A stretch of 64,000 nucleotides of DNA from Lentilactobacillus sp. Marseille-Q4993. Its GTDB lineage: Bacteria; Bacillota; Bacilli; Lactobacillales; Lactobacillaceae. Position 1 is the stretch's first letter. Every line of letters begins with the position of its first letter. A program made the position numbers and the translations under genes. Where the stretch lies: the NCBI RefSeq assembly GCF_951230165.1, contig NZ_CATNVB010000004.1, positions 1-64,000 of the forward strand, read 5' to 3'. This document shows positions 1 to 11,977 of the stretch, piece after piece. Below the pieces are notes generated by a model. That model ran no database searches, was not told where the DNA came from, and worked only from the letters and a program-made list of their open reading frames with translations.

Positions 1-63
1 TAATGTCTATACATAGAGATTCGCTCCTATCCTTGGGTTTTCGTCGATTTAAGAATAGCAGAG

Positions 64-92
64 TTGAATTCTCTGTGCTACATAGAATTCAA
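64..92. repeat. Inverted repeat (hairpin) beside the gatD terminator
   Basis: A perfect 9-bp inverted repeat (TTGAATTCT / AGAATTCAA) with an 11-nt loop lies directly next to the terminator hairpin that follows gatD. There is no T-run of its own. Its role is unknown. The rest of 1-60 shows no gene I can support. Confidence 0.4.
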
Positions 93-128
93 AAAAGCTT
101 CGGAAAAATTAATTTCCGAAGTTTTTTT
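92..128. terminator. Bidirectional Rho-independent terminator downstream of gatD
   Basis: A 9-bp perfect stem (98-106 with 113-121) is flanked by A-rich sequence on the left and seven T's on the right, so it can work on both strands. It ends the minus-strand murT-gatD transcript and would also stop anything entering from the left edge. Confidence 0.8.
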
Positions 129-162
129 GCGTTAGCTGGGACTTATGTCCCAGCCTCTTTTT

Positions 163-867
163 CTAGAATGTTTCTGATACCGAAACGGCGTCTTGAGTTG
201 ATAAGTCAGCATCCGGGTACTTTCTCTTTAGTGCATTCATTAATACGTGTTTTGCAATTTGGTTATTTCTGGCCAAAATTGGGCCGTGGAAGTACGTGCA
301 GTAAACATTTTTGTAAATTGCACCTTCGGTCTTATCCTGGCCGTTGTTACCGTAGCCTTCAATAACGTTACCTAAAGGTCGTTCGTCTTTGCCTAGGAAT
401 GTAATTCCCTGATGATTTTCAAACCCGCGGTATTTTTCGCCGGTTTCCTTGTTTTCAATTAGAACATCACCGATGAACCGATTATCATGTTGCTTTTCAG
501 TGTAGTGGTCGAGAGCTGAAATGCCTTGGAGCTTTTCACCATTGGCACCGATGTAATAGTGACCTAGTAGTTGGTAACCACCACAGATGGCAACTACTGA
601 ACCGTCATCTTCAATGAAGTTCGTGAGGGCTTCTTTTTTACTTTGAATATCTTTTGAAATGATTGATTGCTCAAAGTCCTGACCACCGCCGAAAATGACG
701 ATGTCATATTTGTCTGCCTCGAATTCTTGATCCAAGCTGATTACTTCAGAATCAAGGTCAACGCCCATTTGGTTTGCAAGATGTTTTAAAACGAGAATAT
801 TACCGATATCACCATAGGTGTTCATTAAATCGCCGTATAGGTGACAAACTTTTAAAGAATAACTCAT
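163..867 (-). CDS. gatD: Lipid II isoglutaminyl synthase, glutamine amidotransferase subunit GatD
   Basis: This 234-aa class I glutamine amidotransferase hydrolyses glutamine and passes ammonia to MurT, which amidates the D-Glu of the lipid II stem peptide to D-isoglutamine at the cytoplasmic membrane face. The nucleophile elbow AICGGYQLLG places the catalytic Cys at about residue 95, and the His of the YFHGPIL motif is near 194. The ATG overlaps the murT stop codon by one base, so the two subunits are translationally coupled, as is usual for this pair. Length and motifs are typical for GatD; cobyric acid synthase-type amidotransferases are similar, but the MurT partner decides the call. Confidence 0.93.
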   Translation of the reverse strand: MSYSLKVCHLYGDLMNTYGDIGNILVLKHLANQMGVDLDSEVISLDQEFEADKYDIVIFGGGQDFEQSIISKDIQSKKEALTNFIEDDGSVVAICGGYQLLGHYYIGANGEKLQGISALDHYTEKQHDNRFIGDVLIENKETGEKYRGFENHQGITFLGKDERPLGNVIEGYGNNGQDKTEGAIYKNVYCTYFHGPILARNNQIAKHVLMNALKRKYPDADLSTQDAVSVSETF

Positions 868-2213
868 TATCCCATTCCTCCATCAATAAATCCTTTGGAA
901 GCAAATGTCTTTCTTAAACTCAACATTGCTGTGTACGTTGCTAGAATATACACCTTTTCTGTTGGCACGTCATCAATCATCTCTACAACCTTGTCTAGAT
1001 TGGGTTCCACGAGGTGTTTGCTTTCGTCAATTTCAGCAACTTGGAGCCGGTAGGTAATATCCTTATACCGCTCGCCACCAGTAATGAATTGTTTGATGTT
1101 CATGTCATTCAAGCGTTCAAAATCGCCGTCCCAAATCCAACTGGTGTCGATACCGTCCGCGTAATTGGCGTTAAGCAGACCGATGAATGTGAATGGATCC
1201 TTATCAGTTGAAATCATATCGATAACTTGGTTAAGACCTACTGGGTTCTTGACTAGAATTAAAGTAACTTTCTTACCATTAACGTTGATTTCTTCCTGAC
1301 GACCAAAGATTCGTTCATCTTGCTCAAACGCTTTGCGAATTTGGTCTGGAGAAACCCCCATGAACCGGCCAACTGAGTATGCGGCTAAAGCGTTATAGAT
1401 GTTATAAACACCGCCAATCCCAATTTTGATTTGTTCGCCGTCGATTTCAAACGTGGATGACTTGGGTGTAAGTTCAATTCGTTTGTTTAACTGGAAGTTA
1501 AGTTCTGGCCGTGAGTATCCACAGTTAGGACAGAAGTATTTACCTAAGTTAGCGTAACTAATGAAATTATAATGAAGGATGTGTTGGCAATTAGGGCACA
1601 ACACACCATCCGTATTGGGGGATGCCTTGATATCTGATTCTGGTTGATCATTGAATCCGTAATAAATCATTGGGTTTGGTAGTTGTTTTGAATGGAAGAT
1701 AGGAGCGTCGCCGTTCGCAATGATGGTGGCGTTAGGGGCTAAAGCAACCCCATCCAAAATCTTTTGGTAGGTTGTGTAAATTTCACCATATCTATCCATT
1801 TGATCCCTAAAGATATTCGTGAAGACAAACGCTTTGGGTTTAATGTACTTAGTAATTTTGATGATGTTGGCTTCATCAACTTCAAGAACGGCTAATGGTC
1901 GCTTGTTTCTTGATTTTTTAGCCTTTAAAAATGTAGTAACAATTCCCTGTTCCATGTTTGATCCAGAGGGATTAGTCAAAATATTTTCGTATTTTTGCTT
2001 TAAAACTTGAACGGTCAACGCTGTTGTGAGGGTTTTCCCGTTGGTTCCGGTAATCACGATCACATCGTAATCCCGGCCTAGGGTGGCCAAGATTTCAGGG
2101 TCGATTTTAGTAGTGATTTTACCTGGAAGGGAACTACCGCCCTTCATGAATGTGTGCAAAAACCAGTATGATGATTTTCCAGCCGTCTTTGCAATCGTGC
2201 TTCTTAATGACAT
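867..2213 (-). CDS. murT: Lipid II isoglutaminyl synthase, Mur ligase-like subunit MurT
   Basis: The 448-aa protein is the ATP-dependent partner of GatD and activates the D-Glu alpha-carboxylate of lipid II for amidation. It has a Mur ligase P-loop (GTNGKT, about residues 56-61), a central Mur domain and a C-terminal DUF1727-type domain. A four-cysteine zinc ribbon (Cys 206, 209, 228, 231) inserted in the central domain is the mark of MurT. The ATG has a GAGGAG-like site just upstream. It is the first gene of a two-gene minus-strand operon diverging from tdk. Confidence 0.93.
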   Translation of the reverse strand: MSLRSTIAKTAGKSSYWFLHTFMKGGSSLPGKITTKIDPEILATLGRDYDVIVITGTNGKTLTTALTVQVLKQKYENILTNPSGSNMEQGIVTTFLKAKKSRNKRPLAVLEVDEANIIKITKYIKPKAFVFTNIFRDQMDRYGEIYTTYQKILDGVALAPNATIIANGDAPIFHSKQLPNPMIYYGFNDQPESDIKASPNTDGVLCPNCQHILHYNFISYANLGKYFCPNCGYSRPELNFQLNKRIELTPKSSTFEIDGEQIKIGIGGVYNIYNALAAYSVGRFMGVSPDQIRKAFEQDERIFGRQEEINVNGKKVTLILVKNPVGLNQVIDMISTDKDPFTFIGLLNANYADGIDTSWIWDGDFERLNDMNIKQFITGGERYKDITYRLQVAEIDESKHLVEPNLDKVVEMIDDVPTEKVYILATYTAMLSLRKTFASKGFIDGGMG

Positions 2214-2261
2214 GTTTTTTGCTCCTCACTTAAGTAAGCTATCGTATTAATTCAAAAACTA

Positions 2262-2270
2262 ATTTTACCA
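2262..2270 (-). promoter_or_regulatory. murT: Extended -10 promoter candidate for murT-gatD
   Basis: Read on the minus strand, TGG precedes TAAAAT about 50 bases upstream of the murT start. No good -35 hexamer is visible 17 bases upstream, so this would be an extended -10 promoter. Confidence 0.45.
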
Positions 2271-2350
2271 TATTAAGAATGGATAGTCTTTGATATTCAT
2301 TTCGTTTAAGCTATTTCTAACTGTTTTACCAAATCATTTACAATAACAGG

Positions 2351-2379
2351 TCGAAATTTTAGATAAAATTCTGTATAAT
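2351..2379 (+). promoter_or_regulatory. tdk: Promoter of the tdk-prfA operon
   Basis: A perfect TATAAT at 2374-2379 lies 17 bases after TCGAAA (4 of 6 matches to TTGACA) and ends about 33 bases before the tdk start codon. Confidence 0.6.
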
Positions 2380-2412
2380 GGAATAGAAACTGTCGGAAAT
2401 AAGGTGGAAAAT

Positions 2413-2985
2413 TTGGCTCAACTGTTCTTTCGGTACGGAGCAATGAATAGTGGCAAAACAATTGAAATAATCAAGGTTGCCCATAATTATGAGGAACAAG
2501 ATAAAAGTGTTGTCATTATGACAAGTGCACTTGATACTAGAGAAAAGCACGGGATGATTGAATCACGAATTGGTTTGGAAAGGCCTGCCTACCCAATTAC
2601 AGATGATACAGACGTTTTTGAAGCGGTTAGCCAATTGGATTCAAAAGCCAGCTGTATTTTGATTGATGAAGCTCAGTTTTTGAAGAAAAAACACGTATTT
2701 CAGCTTGCTAGAATCGTTGACGAATTGAACATTCCCGTTATTGCTTTTGGGCTAAAGAATGATTTTCAAAATCATCTGTTTGAGGGCTCAGAGAACTTAT
2801 TACTATACGCTGATAAGATCGAGGAAATGAAGACGATTTGCTGGTTCTGTGGCAAAAAAGCAATTATGAATTTGCGTTTTCATGACGGTAAACCAGTGTA
2901 TGAGGGCGAGCAGATTCAAATGGGCGGTAATGAGTCATACTATCCGGTATGCAGAAAGCATTATTACAATCCACCGATAAAGTAA
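2413..2985 (+). CDS. tdk: Thymidine kinase
   Basis: This type II (zinc-containing) thymidine kinase phosphorylates thymidine to dTMP in the salvage pathway. I place the start at TTG 2413, giving MAQLFFRYG and 190 aa, because AAGGTGG (2401-2407) is a good ribosome binding site five bases upstream; the GTG at 2404 lies inside that site. The P-loop is GAMNSGKT, the Walker B-like stretch is LIDEAQF, and a CxxC (CWFCGK) with a later Cys and His near the C-terminus (CRKHYY) form the zinc lasso. It leads the operon into prfA with a 22-bp gap. Confidence 0.93.
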   Translation: MAQLFFRYGAMNSGKTIEIIKVAHNYEEQDKSVVIMTSALDTREKHGMIESRIGLERPAYPITDDTDVFEAVSQLDSKASCILIDEAQFLKKKHVFQLARIVDELNIPVIAFGLKNDFQNHLFEGSENLLLYADKIEEMKTICWFCGKKAIMNLRFHDGKPVYEGEQIQMGGNESYYPVCRKHYYNPPIK

Positions 2986-3007
2986 CAAAAGTGAGGATTT
3001 ATTCTAA

Positions 3008-4093
3008 ATGGACGAAATATTCGATAAATTACAATCAGTCGTTGACCGGTATGACGAACTCAACGAACTGATCAGTGATCCTGAAGTGATTGCTGATACT
3101 CAAAAATTCATGAAGCTATCGAAAGAAGAAGCAGACCTTCGTGATACTGTGGCGACTTATAATAAGTATAAGAGCGTTACTAGTCAACTAGATGACGATG
3201 AAGAGATGCTTCGCGGAAAAATCGATGACTCCGAATTAGAGTCGATGGTGAAGGATGAAATCTCAGACTTACGAGATCAAAAAGAAAAGTTGGAAGATCA
3301 GCTAAAAATCCTTCTTTTACCTAAAGATCCTAATGATGATAAAAACATTATCATGGAAATCCATGGAGCAGCTGGTGGGGATGAAGGAAGCCTATTCGCG
3401 GCTGATTTATTTAGCATGTATTCTAAGTACGCTGAAAAGCAAGGCTGGCAAGTTGAGGTCGTTGATAAGACTGATACTGAAGTTGGTGGCTTTAAGGAAA
3501 TCGTTTTGATGATCACTGGTAATAATGTGTATTCAAAACTCAAGTACGAAAACGGTGCGCATCGGGTTCAAAGAATCCCAGTAACTGAATCTCAGGGTCG
3601 GGTTCATACGTCAACTGCAACGGTTGGGGTAATGCCTGAAGAAGAGGACGTTGACATTGACATCGATCCTAAGGATATTCGGACTGACGTTTACCGGTCT
3701 TCTGGTGCTGGTGGCCAGCATATCAACAAGACATCATCTGCCGTTCGGATGACCCACTTACCAACCGGTATCGTGGTTGCAATGCAGGATGAACGTTCAC
3801 AGCAGCAAAACCGGGCAAAGGCAATGACGATTCTTAAAGCACGGGTTTATGACTACTATTCACAAAAAGAACAGGATCAATATAATGCTGAACGGAAATC
3901 AGCAATCGGTACCGGTGATCGATCTGAACGAATTCGAACATACAATTACCCTCAAAATCGGGTAACTGATCATCGAATTGGTTTAACATTGAACAAACTT
4001 GATCGAGTTATGAATGGTGAACTTGGTGAAGTTATTGATGCCCTGATTGTTTCTGATCAAGCAAAGAAACTAGAAAATTTGAGTAATGAATAA
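3008..4093 (+). CDS. prfA: Peptide chain release factor 1
   Basis: RF1 recognises UAA and UAG stop codons in the ribosomal A site and triggers peptide release. The 361-aa length is standard. The PVT tripeptide that reads the stop codon is visible in the segment [10 protein letters not shown], and the GGQ loop that enters the peptidyl-transferase centre is at residues 235-237 ([11 protein letters not shown]). The Gln is the substrate of PrmC, whose gene overlaps this one by 8 bases. Confidence 0.97.
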   Translation: MDEIFDKLQSVVDRYDELNELISDPEVIADTQKFMKLSKEEADLRDTVATYNKYKSVTSQLDDDEEMLRGKIDDSELESMVKDEISDLRDQKEKLEDQLKILLLPKDPNDDKNIIMEIHGAAGGDEGSLFAADLFSMYSKYAEKQGWQVEVVDKTDTEVGGFKEIVLMITGNNVYSKLKYENGAHRVQRIPVTESQGRVHTSTATVGVMPEEEDVDIDIDPKDIRTDVYRSSGAGGQHINKTSSAVRMTHLPTGIVVAMQDERSQQQNRAKAMTILKARVYDYYSQKEQDQYNAERKSAIGTGDRSERIRTYNYPQNRVTDHRIGLTLNKLDRVMNGELGEVIDALIVSDQAKKLENLSNE

Positions 4094-4928
4094 TATGACT
4101 TACTTTGAAGCCCGAAAGTGGGCTTTTTCTATTATTAATGAAAATAAAGAAGTTACTGAAGCGGATGTTGAATTCTTACTGAAAAAGCAGTTTGGATTTT
4201 CGAATACAGATTTGCTGATTCATCTGCGGGATTCTGTGAAGTCTGATGATCTGGAGACATTTCAGAATAACGTTCGACGGTTAGTAGCTGGTGAGCCACC
4301 TCAGTACGTTGTTGGCGAGGCGGATTTTTACGGCCTGGAACTATTAGTCGACTCTCGAGTCCTGATTCCTAGAGTGGAAACTGAGGAGCTGGTGGAGTGG
4401 GTTTTAACTGATATCCATGGTCACGATAATCCTTCTATTTTAGATGTCGGTACAGGTAGTGGGGCAATTGCGCTAGCTATTAAGGCTAATTGTCCACTAG
4501 CAAAGGTTAACGCTAGTGATATCTCTGCAGATGCCCTAAATGTGGCGATGGGAAATGCTGATAAACTTAAATTGGCCATCGATTTTATCAAAAGTGACTT
4601 ATTTGATTCTTTAGATGACCGATTTGACGTTATTGTTTCAAACCCACCTTATATTTCCCACGGGGAACTGGGTGTTATGGATAGCCGGGTAAAGGAGTAT
4701 GAACCCAGGCTTGCTTTATTTGCAGATGACGATGGGTTAAAAGTATATAAACGGTTAGCTGAGCACGTTGCTGACTATCTAAATCCTGGTGGCAAACTAT
4801 ACCTCGAGATTGGTTATCATCAAGAGGATTCGGTAAAACAAATATTTACCACCAAATACCCCGAAGCTGAGGTAACTGGTAAACACGACATGGCGGGAAA
4901 CCAAAGAATGATCAAAGTTACATTTTGA
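4086..4928 (+). CDS. prmC: Release factor glutamine methyltransferase PrmC (HemK)
   Basis: PrmC N5-methylates the Gln of the GGQ motif in RF1 and RF2 using S-adenosylmethionine. The 280-aa protein has an N-terminal helical domain, a SAM-binding motif ([12 protein letters not shown]) and the catalytic NPPY ([12 protein letters not shown]). The ATG at 4086 overlaps prfA by 8 bases; a second ATG at 4095 is possible, and neither has a strong ribosome binding site, which fits coupled translation from prfA. Confidence 0.95.
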   Translation: MNNMTYFEARKWAFSIINENKEVTEADVEFLLKKQFGFSNTDLLIHLRDSVKSDDLETFQNNVRRLVAGEPPQYVVGEADFYGLELLVDSRVLIPRVETEELVEWVLTDIHGHDNPSILDVGTGSGAIALAIKANCPLAKVNASDISADALNVAMGNADKLKLAIDFIKSDLFDSLDDRFDVIVSNPPYISHGELGVMDSRVKEYEPRLALFADDDGLKVYKRLAEHVADYLNPGGKLYLEIGYHQEDSVKQIFTTKYPEAEVTGKHDMAGNQRMIKVTF

Positions 4929-4941
4929 AGGTGAATAATTA

Positions 4942-5970
4942 ATGGAAACAAAAATATTAACTAGAGAAGAACTTACTCAAGCTGCAGATTACATTAGGGA
5001 TGGCGAACTTGTATCATTTCCAACCGAAACGGTCTACGGTCTGGGTGCTGATGCTACTAATGAAACCGCAGTAAAAAAGGTGTATCAAGCAAAGGGGCGG
5101 CCAAGTGATAATCCCTTGATCGTTCATGTTGCTGATGTTGCCACGGTTGAAAAGTATGCCCAACCTTTATCTGCGGATGCTAAGAAGCTGATTGACAAGT
5201 TCTGGCCAGGATCATTAACGATGATTTTTAATCTCAAACCCGATGTACTGTCTAAATCAGTGACAGGCGGGCTAAGCACTGCGGCTTTTCGTTTTCCCAA
5301 CAATCAATTAACTCTTGATTTGATTAAGGAGGCCGGTGTGCCAATGGTTGGCCCATCAGCCAACACCTCTGGCAAGCCTTCGCCAACGACAGCGATGCAC
5401 GTTTATCATGATTTAAAGGGTAAAATCGCAGCCATTCTTGATGATGGACCTACTGAAGTTGGCGTTGAGTCAACGGTGTTAGATATGTCTGGAGACGTTC
5501 CCGCTATTTTACGTCCTGGGGCAGTCACAAAGGCTGATATTGAGGAAGTTATTGGGCGAGAGGTGAACGATGAGCGTCACCACGTCGGGACGAATGAAGT
5601 GCCAAAAGCTCCGGGGATGAAATACAAACATTATGCCCCAAATGCTCAAGTTTATATTGTCGACCCGAACGATAATTGGCAAGATGTTGCAAATTGGATT
5701 GCAAAAAACGAACGAAATCATCCAATTGGGGTCATGGCTTATAAAAAAATTATAAAAAAAATTGACTGGCCAGAAAATGTCGAACCAATCTCACTTGGCG
5801 AGAATGTGAAGGACGCTAGTCACTTGCTGTTCAAGGAGTTGCGCGATTTTGATGACCAACCACAATACAAAATAATCTTCGCTCAAGGGGTCAAATCTGA
5901 GGGATTAGGCGAGGCATATATGAACAGATTGAACAAATCGGCTGGGCAAATGCACTTTAACCAGTTATAA
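4942..5970 (+). CDS. sua5: L-threonylcarbamoyladenylate synthase (Sua5/YwlC)
   Basis: This enzyme makes threonylcarbamoyl-AMP from threonine, bicarbonate and ATP, the first step of the t6A37 modification of ANN-decoding tRNAs. The 342-aa length is the long Sua5 type: an N-terminal YrdC domain (about residues 1-200, with [12 protein letters not shown] and [12 protein letters not shown]) followed by a C-terminal Sua5 domain. The linker motif [12 protein letters not shown] is typical. It follows prmC by 13 bases and belongs to the same operon. Confidence 0.94.
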   Translation: METKILTREELTQAADYIRDGELVSFPTETVYGLGADATNETAVKKVYQAKGRPSDNPLIVHVADVATVEKYAQPLSADAKKLIDKFWPGSLTMIFNLKPDVLSKSVTGGLSTAAFRFPNNQLTLDLIKEAGVPMVGPSANTSGKPSPTTAMHVYHDLKGKIAAILDDGPTEVGVESTVLDMSGDVPAILRPGAVTKADIEEVIGREVNDERHHVGTNEVPKAPGMKYKHYAPNAQVYIVDPNDNWQDVANWIAKNERNHPIGVMAYKKIIKKIDWPENVEPISLGENVKDASHLLFKELRDFDDQPQYKIIFAQGVKSEGLGEAYMNRLNKSAGQMHFNQL

Positions 5971-6025
5971 TTTTGCTATACGGCTCAGGCAATGGGCTGT
6001 AAAAACTTTTTATGGGGTGTTGCAG

Positions 6026-7261
6026 TTGAATTACGATTACAAAGCACAGGACACAGAGTTGTGGAATGCAATAGGTAACGAAGAGAATCGTCAACAGCAT
6101 AATATTGAGCTGATTGCATCTGAAAACATCGTTTCAAACGCGGTTAGGGCAGCTCAAGGTTCAGTTTTAACCAACAAGTACGCCGAAGGTTATCCTGGTA
6201 AGCGATACTATGGTGGATGTGAGTATATTGATGTTGTTGAACAACTAGCAATTGATCGAGCTAAGAAATTGTTCGATGCAGATTATGCTAATGTTCAACC
6301 ACATTCAGGCTCACAAGCAAATCAAGCAGTATACGCTGCATTATTGAAGCCTGGTGATAAGATTCTTGGAATGGGTCTTGATGCCGGCGGTCACTTAACT
6401 CACGGTGCCAAAGTCAGCTTTTCAGGTAAACTGTACGAATCACATTCATATGAATTGGATCCAGAGACTCAATTATTGGATTACGATGCAATTGAAAAGA
6501 TTGCTAAAGAAGTTCAACCGCAATTGATTATCGCTGGTGCATCAGCTTACAGTCGGATCATTGATTGGCAAAAGTTCAGAGATATTGCGGATGAAGTAGG
6601 TGCTTACTTCATGGTAGATATGGCTCATATTGCTGGTTTGGTAGCTACTGGATTACACCCAAGCCCAGTTCCATACGCTGATGTTGTTACAACAACAACC
6701 CATAAAACACTCCGCGGACCTAGGGGCGGAATGATTTTAGCAAAGGAAAAGTTTGCTAAAAAATTGAACTCTGCCGTTTTCCCAGGTAGTCAGGGTGGTC
6801 CTTTGGAACACGTGATTGCTGGTAAGGCCGCTGCCTTTTACGAAGATTTACAACCAGAATTTAAAGAGTATAGTAAGCAAATCATCAAGAATGCCCAAGC
6901 AATGGCAGATGAATTTCAAAAGTCTGGCGTTGTCACTGTCTTAACAGGCGGGACTGATAATCATTTGATGACGGTAAACTTGTCGAATTGCGAGATGAAT
7001 GGCCGTGATTTGCAAAACGCTCTTGATGAAGTAAGAATCACTACTAATAAAGAAGCAATTCCAAATGACCCATTGCCACCTTCGAAAACTAGTGGATTGA
7101 GAATTGGAACTCCTGCAGTAACAACGCGGGGATTCAAGGAGGATGACTGCCGAAAGGTTGCTGATTTAATCCTGCAAATCATTCAAAATCCAGATGACGA
7201 AGATGTCAAAAAGAACGTTGCGAACGAAGTGCAAAAGTTAACTGAAAAATACCCAATTTAA
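6026..7261 (+). CDS. glyA: Serine hydroxymethyltransferase
   Basis: GlyA is the PLP enzyme that converts serine and tetrahydrofolate to glycine and 5,10-methylene-THF, the main C1 source. I choose TTG 6026 (MNYDYKAQD, 411 aa) because GGGGTG at 6014-6019 is well spaced for it; GTG 6017 and TTG 6020 fall in or against that site. The PLP lysine is in [11 protein letters not shown] (about residue 227), and the N-terminal motif [15 protein letters not shown] is intact. A strong terminator follows. Confidence 0.95.
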   Translation: MNYDYKAQDTELWNAIGNEENRQQHNIELIASENIVSNAVRAAQGSVLTNKYAEGYPGKRYYGGCEYIDVVEQLAIDRAKKLFDADYANVQPHSGSQANQAVYAALLKPGDKILGMGLDAGGHLTHGAKVSFSGKLYESHSYELDPETQLLDYDAIEKIAKEVQPQLIIAGASAYSRIIDWQKFRDIADEVGAYFMVDMAHIAGLVATGLHPSPVPYADVVTTTTHKTLRGPRGGMILAKEKFAKKLNSAVFPGSQGGPLEHVIAGKAAAFYEDLQPEFKEYSKQIIKNAQAMADEFQKSGVVTVLTGGTDNHLMTVNLSNCEMNGRDLQNALDEVRITTNKEAIPNDPLPPSKTSGLRIGTPAVTTRGFKEDDCRKVADLILQIIQNPDDEDVKKNVANEVQKLTEKYPI

Positions 7262-7284
7262 TTTTCATTAATACTGAATAATAC

Positions 7285-7318
7285 AGAAGAGCCTTACTTT
7301 GAGAGGCTCTTCTTTTTT
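7285..7318 (+). terminator. Rho-independent terminator after glyA
   Basis: A perfect 9-bp stem (7285-7293 with 7305-7313) is followed by six T's. Confidence 0.9.
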
Positions 7319-7383
7319 GGGCCAAGAAGACTAGAAGTTTCGTTATGCTAAGTCAAGATTTTCCGGGCAAGACGCAATTTATG

Positions 7384-7392
7384 TGGTACAAT
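7384..7392 (+). promoter_or_regulatory. upp: Extended -10 promoter of upp
   Basis: TGG followed by TACAAT ends 28 bases before the upp GTG start. No convincing -35 element is seen. Confidence 0.55.
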
Positions 7393-7420
7393 TGTTGGGA
7401 AGAAAAAAGGAGTGAGTGTA

Positions 7421-8050
7421 GTGGGTAAGTTTCAAGTTATGGACCATCCGTTAATCCAACATAAACTTACGATGATTCGCAATAAAGATTGCGGAACTAA
7501 GGATTTTAGACAAATTGTTGATGAAATTGCTACTTTAATGGCATTTGAAGTTTCAAGAGATATGCCGTTAGAGGATGTTGATGTGCAAACACCAGTATCT
7601 GTCGCCCATGCAAAGCAAATTTCAGGTAAGAAAGTCGCAATCGTGCCAATTTTGAGAGCCGGAATTGGAATGGTTGATGGGATTCTTGATTTGATTCCAG
7701 CCGCTAAGGTTGGTCACATTGGGATGTACCGTGACGAAGAGACACTTGAACCACACGAATACTTTGTTAAGTTGCCTTCTGATATTGAGCAGCGTCAAGT
7801 ATTCGTTGTTGATCCAATGCTTGCTACTGGTGGTTCAGCTATCATGGCAATTGATGCATTGAAGAAACGCGGGGCAAGTAATATCAAGTTTGTCTGCTTA
7901 GTTTCAGCACCAGAGGGTGTAAAAGCCTTACAAGAAAAGCACCCAGATATCGATATCTATACAGCTGCTCTTGACGAAAAGCTGAACGACCAAGGTTATA
8001 TCGTGCCAGGACTTGGTGACGCTGGTGACCGGTTGTTTGGTACTAAATAA
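7421..8050 (+). CDS. upp: Uracil phosphoribosyltransferase
   Basis: Upp salvages uracil to UMP using PRPP. The start is GTG 7421 ([15 protein letters not shown], 209 aa); the upstream in-frame GTG at 7412 overlaps the AAGGAG site (7407-7412) that serves 7421. The PRPP-binding loop is [10 protein letters not shown] and the uracil-binding C-terminus [13 protein letters not shown] is complete. It is a single gene between the glyA terminator and the atp promoter, an order common in lactobacilli and bacilli. Confidence 0.96.
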   Translation: MGKFQVMDHPLIQHKLTMIRNKDCGTKDFRQIVDEIATLMAFEVSRDMPLEDVDVQTPVSVAHAKQISGKKVAIVPILRAGIGMVDGILDLIPAAKVGHIGMYRDEETLEPHEYFVKLPSDIEQRQVFVVDPMLATGGSAIMAIDALKKRGASNIKFVCLVSAPEGVKALQEKHPDIDIYTAALDEKLNDQGYIVPGLGDAGDRLFGTK

Positions 8051-8076
8051 AAATAATTTTCATTTTTCAGTTTTTC

Positions 8077-8105
8077 AAAACGTTATTTAGATTAACGATT
8101 TTGGG
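8077..8105 (+). terminator. Weak terminator-like hairpin after upp
   Basis: AAAACGTTA (8077-8085) can pair with TAACG-A-TTTT (8093-8102) through a one-base bulge, ending in T's. It is weak, and no better terminator separates upp from atpB. Within the 306-base gap 8051-8356 the other items are the atp promoter (8197-8225) and a small leader hairpin (8241-8256); I see no gene there. Confidence 0.35.
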
Positions 8106-8196
8106 AAGCTGTTTTTTATTAGAAACCAAATGTGCAAACACGCCAAAATGTCTACATATCAGTAACTCAGACCAAGTGTTACATTAAAATATTGTT

Positions 8197-8225
8197 TTGA
8201 TATTTGTTTTGTTTGGTGGTATGAT
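8197..8225 (+). promoter_or_regulatory. atpB: Promoter of the atp operon
   Basis: TTGATA at 8197-8202 and TATGAT at 8220-8225 are separated by 17 bases, and a TG one base before the -10 makes it extended as well. This is the strongest promoter signal in the gap and predicts a leader of about 125 nt. A perfect 6-bp hairpin (ACGCAT / ATGCGT, 8241-8256) lies early in that leader. A second TATACT at 8327-8332 could be a minor start. Confidence 0.75.
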
Positions 8226-8356
8226 TTCAATTGTATTTGAACGCATATTCATGCGTCCATTACCATCGCAAATTTCTTTTGGTATATATGTCTTCCCGAC
8301 CAATAGCCAGATAGATTAACATTGCGTATACTTTGTCAGAAAAGAGGTGAGAATGT

Positions 8357-9070
8357 GTGCAACAACCTACTACAACCTTTCAATTCCTGGGATTGACGTT
8401 TAATGTTGGTAACATGATTTCCATCTTGATTTCCGCTTGTTTGGTTCTATTGCTTGTCTGGGGATTATCTCGGCACATCACAATGAAACCAGGTAAGGGC
8501 CAAAATCTTCTTGAATATGCTATCGATTTTACGAATGGTATTGTGAAGGGATCCGTTTCTGGTGAAATGGGAAAGAACTTAGGCCTATGGGCTTTCACGT
8601 TATTCCTATTTATCTTAATTGCTAACCAACTCGGACTTTTCCTTCACGTGGATGTCTCGGGAGTATCATATGTAAAGAGTCCAACTGCTGATCCAGTAAT
8701 CACGCTGACACTTTCATTGATGACGTTGACGTTCGCTCAATATCTTGGTGTCAGGACTTTGGGTTATAAGCGTCACTTTGAGAACTATCTCAAACCATTT
8801 AGTATATTTATTATCGTTAATATCTTTGAGGAATTCACCAATTTCTTAACGTTAGGACTCCGTCTATTCGGTAATATCTACGCAGGTGAAATGCTGCTTA
8901 CCCTTATTTCCGGAATGGCTGTAAAAGGCGGTCCGCTAATGTGGGTTGTTAGTTTACCATTGGAATTGGCTTGGCAAGGTTTCTCAGTGTTTATTGGATG
9001 TATTCAAGCCTTTATTTTCGTAACATTATCATCAGTTTACATTTCTCGAAAAATTGAAATCGAGGAATAA
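8357..9070 (+). CDS. atpB: ATP synthase Fo subunit a
   Basis: Subunit a forms the proton half-channels of the membrane Fo sector against the c ring. The 237-aa protein has five to six hydrophobic segments, and the essential Arg is in the TLGLRLFGNI motif with the following NIYAGEM. The start is GTG 8357, seven bases after AGAGGTG. It is the first gene of an atpBEFHAGDC operon; no atpI precedes it. Confidence 0.95.
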   Translation: MQQPTTTFQFLGLTFNVGNMISILISACLVLLLVWGLSRHITMKPGKGQNLLEYAIDFTNGIVKGSVSGEMGKNLGLWAFTLFLFILIANQLGLFLHVDVSGVSYVKSPTADPVITLTLSLMTLTFAQYLGVRTLGYKRHFENYLKPFSIFIIVNIFEEFTNFLTLGLRLFGNIYAGEMLLTLISGMAVKGGPLMWVVSLPLELAWQGFSVFIGCIQAFIFVTLSSVYISRKIEIEE

Positions 9071-9079
9071 TGTACTTAA

Positions 9080-9307
<228 letters not shown>

Positions 9308-9341
9308 TGACTATCAATTTTTGAGAAGGAGGTGCCAATAA

Positions 9342-9860
9342 ATGTTTTCATATTCTGTAGTTGGGGCCGAACTTTATACTGGTGACATGCTCTTTGTTAT
9401 GATCAGTTTCATTATCTTAATGTTCTTGGTTGGTAAGATTGCTTACAAGCCAATTGTTAAGATGATGCAAGACCGGTCTGATAAGATTGCTAATGACATC
9501 GATTCTGCTGAACAATCAAGAACCGAGGCCGCTGAACTCGCAAGTAAACGCCAAGCTGAATTGGCAAGTACGCGTGAAGAAGCAAGTGGCATTATCAGCC
9601 AAGCAAAAGACTCCGGCCAAAAACAACGCGATCAGATTATTGATGATGCTCGACAAGATGCTTCTAACTTAAAGAGCGCCGCGGAAAAAGATATCGAGCG
9701 ACAACGACAAGAAGCATTGGCAAATTCTCGAAAAGACGTAGCCAGTTTATCAGTCGAAATTGCTTCCAAGATTATCTCCAAGCAATTAAAGGAAGATGAT
9801 CAAAAAGCACTCGTTGATTCTTATATCGAAGGGTTGGGAAAGCAAAATGACACAAAGTGA
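9342..9860 (+). CDS. atpF: ATP synthase Fo subunit b
   Basis: Subunit b is the peripheral stalk: one N-terminal membrane helix (about residues 15-33) and a long charged coiled coil that reaches the delta subunit. Its 172 aa and heptad-rich Ala/Glu/Lys/Gln composition are typical. The start has a strong AAGGAGGTG site. Its 3' end overlaps atpH by 14 bases. Confidence 0.94.
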   Translation: MFSYSVVGAELYTGDMLFVMISFIILMFLVGKIAYKPIVKMMQDRSDKIANDIDSAEQSRTEAAELASKRQAELASTREEASGIISQAKDSGQKQRDQIIDDARQDASNLKSAAEKDIERQRQEALANSRKDVASLSVEIASKIISKQLKEDDQKALVDSYIEGLGKQNDTK

Positions 9861-10389
9861 TATTACTGCTGCAAAAAAATACGCAAGAGCAATGATTGAA
9901 GTTCTCGCTGAGAAGGATCAGCTTGATGACGGTTACGAAGAACTTGTCCAATTAAGACAAATCTTCAATGATAATCCAACTCTAGCTGACACTCTTCAGA
10001 GTAGTAGAACAACAGACGAACAAAGACAAAACCTATTGAAACCCATTCTTGAGAATGGTTCAGAGTTTTTGGTTAATTTGTTTAATGTAATCAATGACTA
10101 CCATAGATATGATCAATTGGTTCCAATCGTTGACCAATTTGAATCACTCTATGATGATCAAAAGTCTATCGTTAAGGCAGATGTTATTTCTGCTACTGAG
10201 TTGACTGATGACCAACAAAGTCGGATTGCAGATGCTTTTGCTAACCGAGTTGGAGCTAAGAAAGTAGTTTTGACCACTAAAACCGATAAAAGTTTGATGG
10301 GTGGAGTTATTCTTCGTTCAGAGGATGTTATTATCGATGGTAGTGTTAAGACTCGTATTGAAAAAGTAAAAGAAATGTTATTGAACTAA
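9847..10389 (+). CDS. atpH: ATP synthase F1 subunit delta
   Basis: Delta (OSCP family) ties the F1 head to the b stalk. I place the start at ATG 9847 ([16 protein letters not shown], 180 aa), inside the end of atpF, because the family begins at that motif; an in-frame upstream ATG at 9796 would add 17 residues unlike any delta N-terminus. The C-terminal segment with [18 protein letters not shown] is diagnostic. Confidence 0.94.
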   Translation: MTQSDITAAKKYARAMIEVLAEKDQLDDGYEELVQLRQIFNDNPTLADTLQSSRTTDEQRQNLLKPILENGSEFLVNLFNVINDYHRYDQLVPIVDQFESLYDDQKSIVKADVISATELTDDQQSRIADAFANRVGAKKVVLTTKTDKSLMGGVILRSEDVIIDGSVKTRIEKVKEMLLN

Positions 10390-11958
<1,569 letters not shown>

Positions 11959-11977
11959 TTAAGGAGGGTGAATTTAC

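Noticed and set aside
3-365. A 120-codon open frame at the left edge on the plus strand
   Set aside because: It runs through the bidirectional terminator and antisense over gatD, has no ribosome binding site and no recognisable protein content.
2404-2412. GTG start for thymidine kinase at 2404
   Set aside because: It overlaps the ribosome binding site that serves TTG 2413, and the family starts at MAQLFFRYG.
9487-9672. Open frame inside atpF in another frame
   Set aside because: It is a shadow of the coiled-coil codons of atpF with no start signal of its own.
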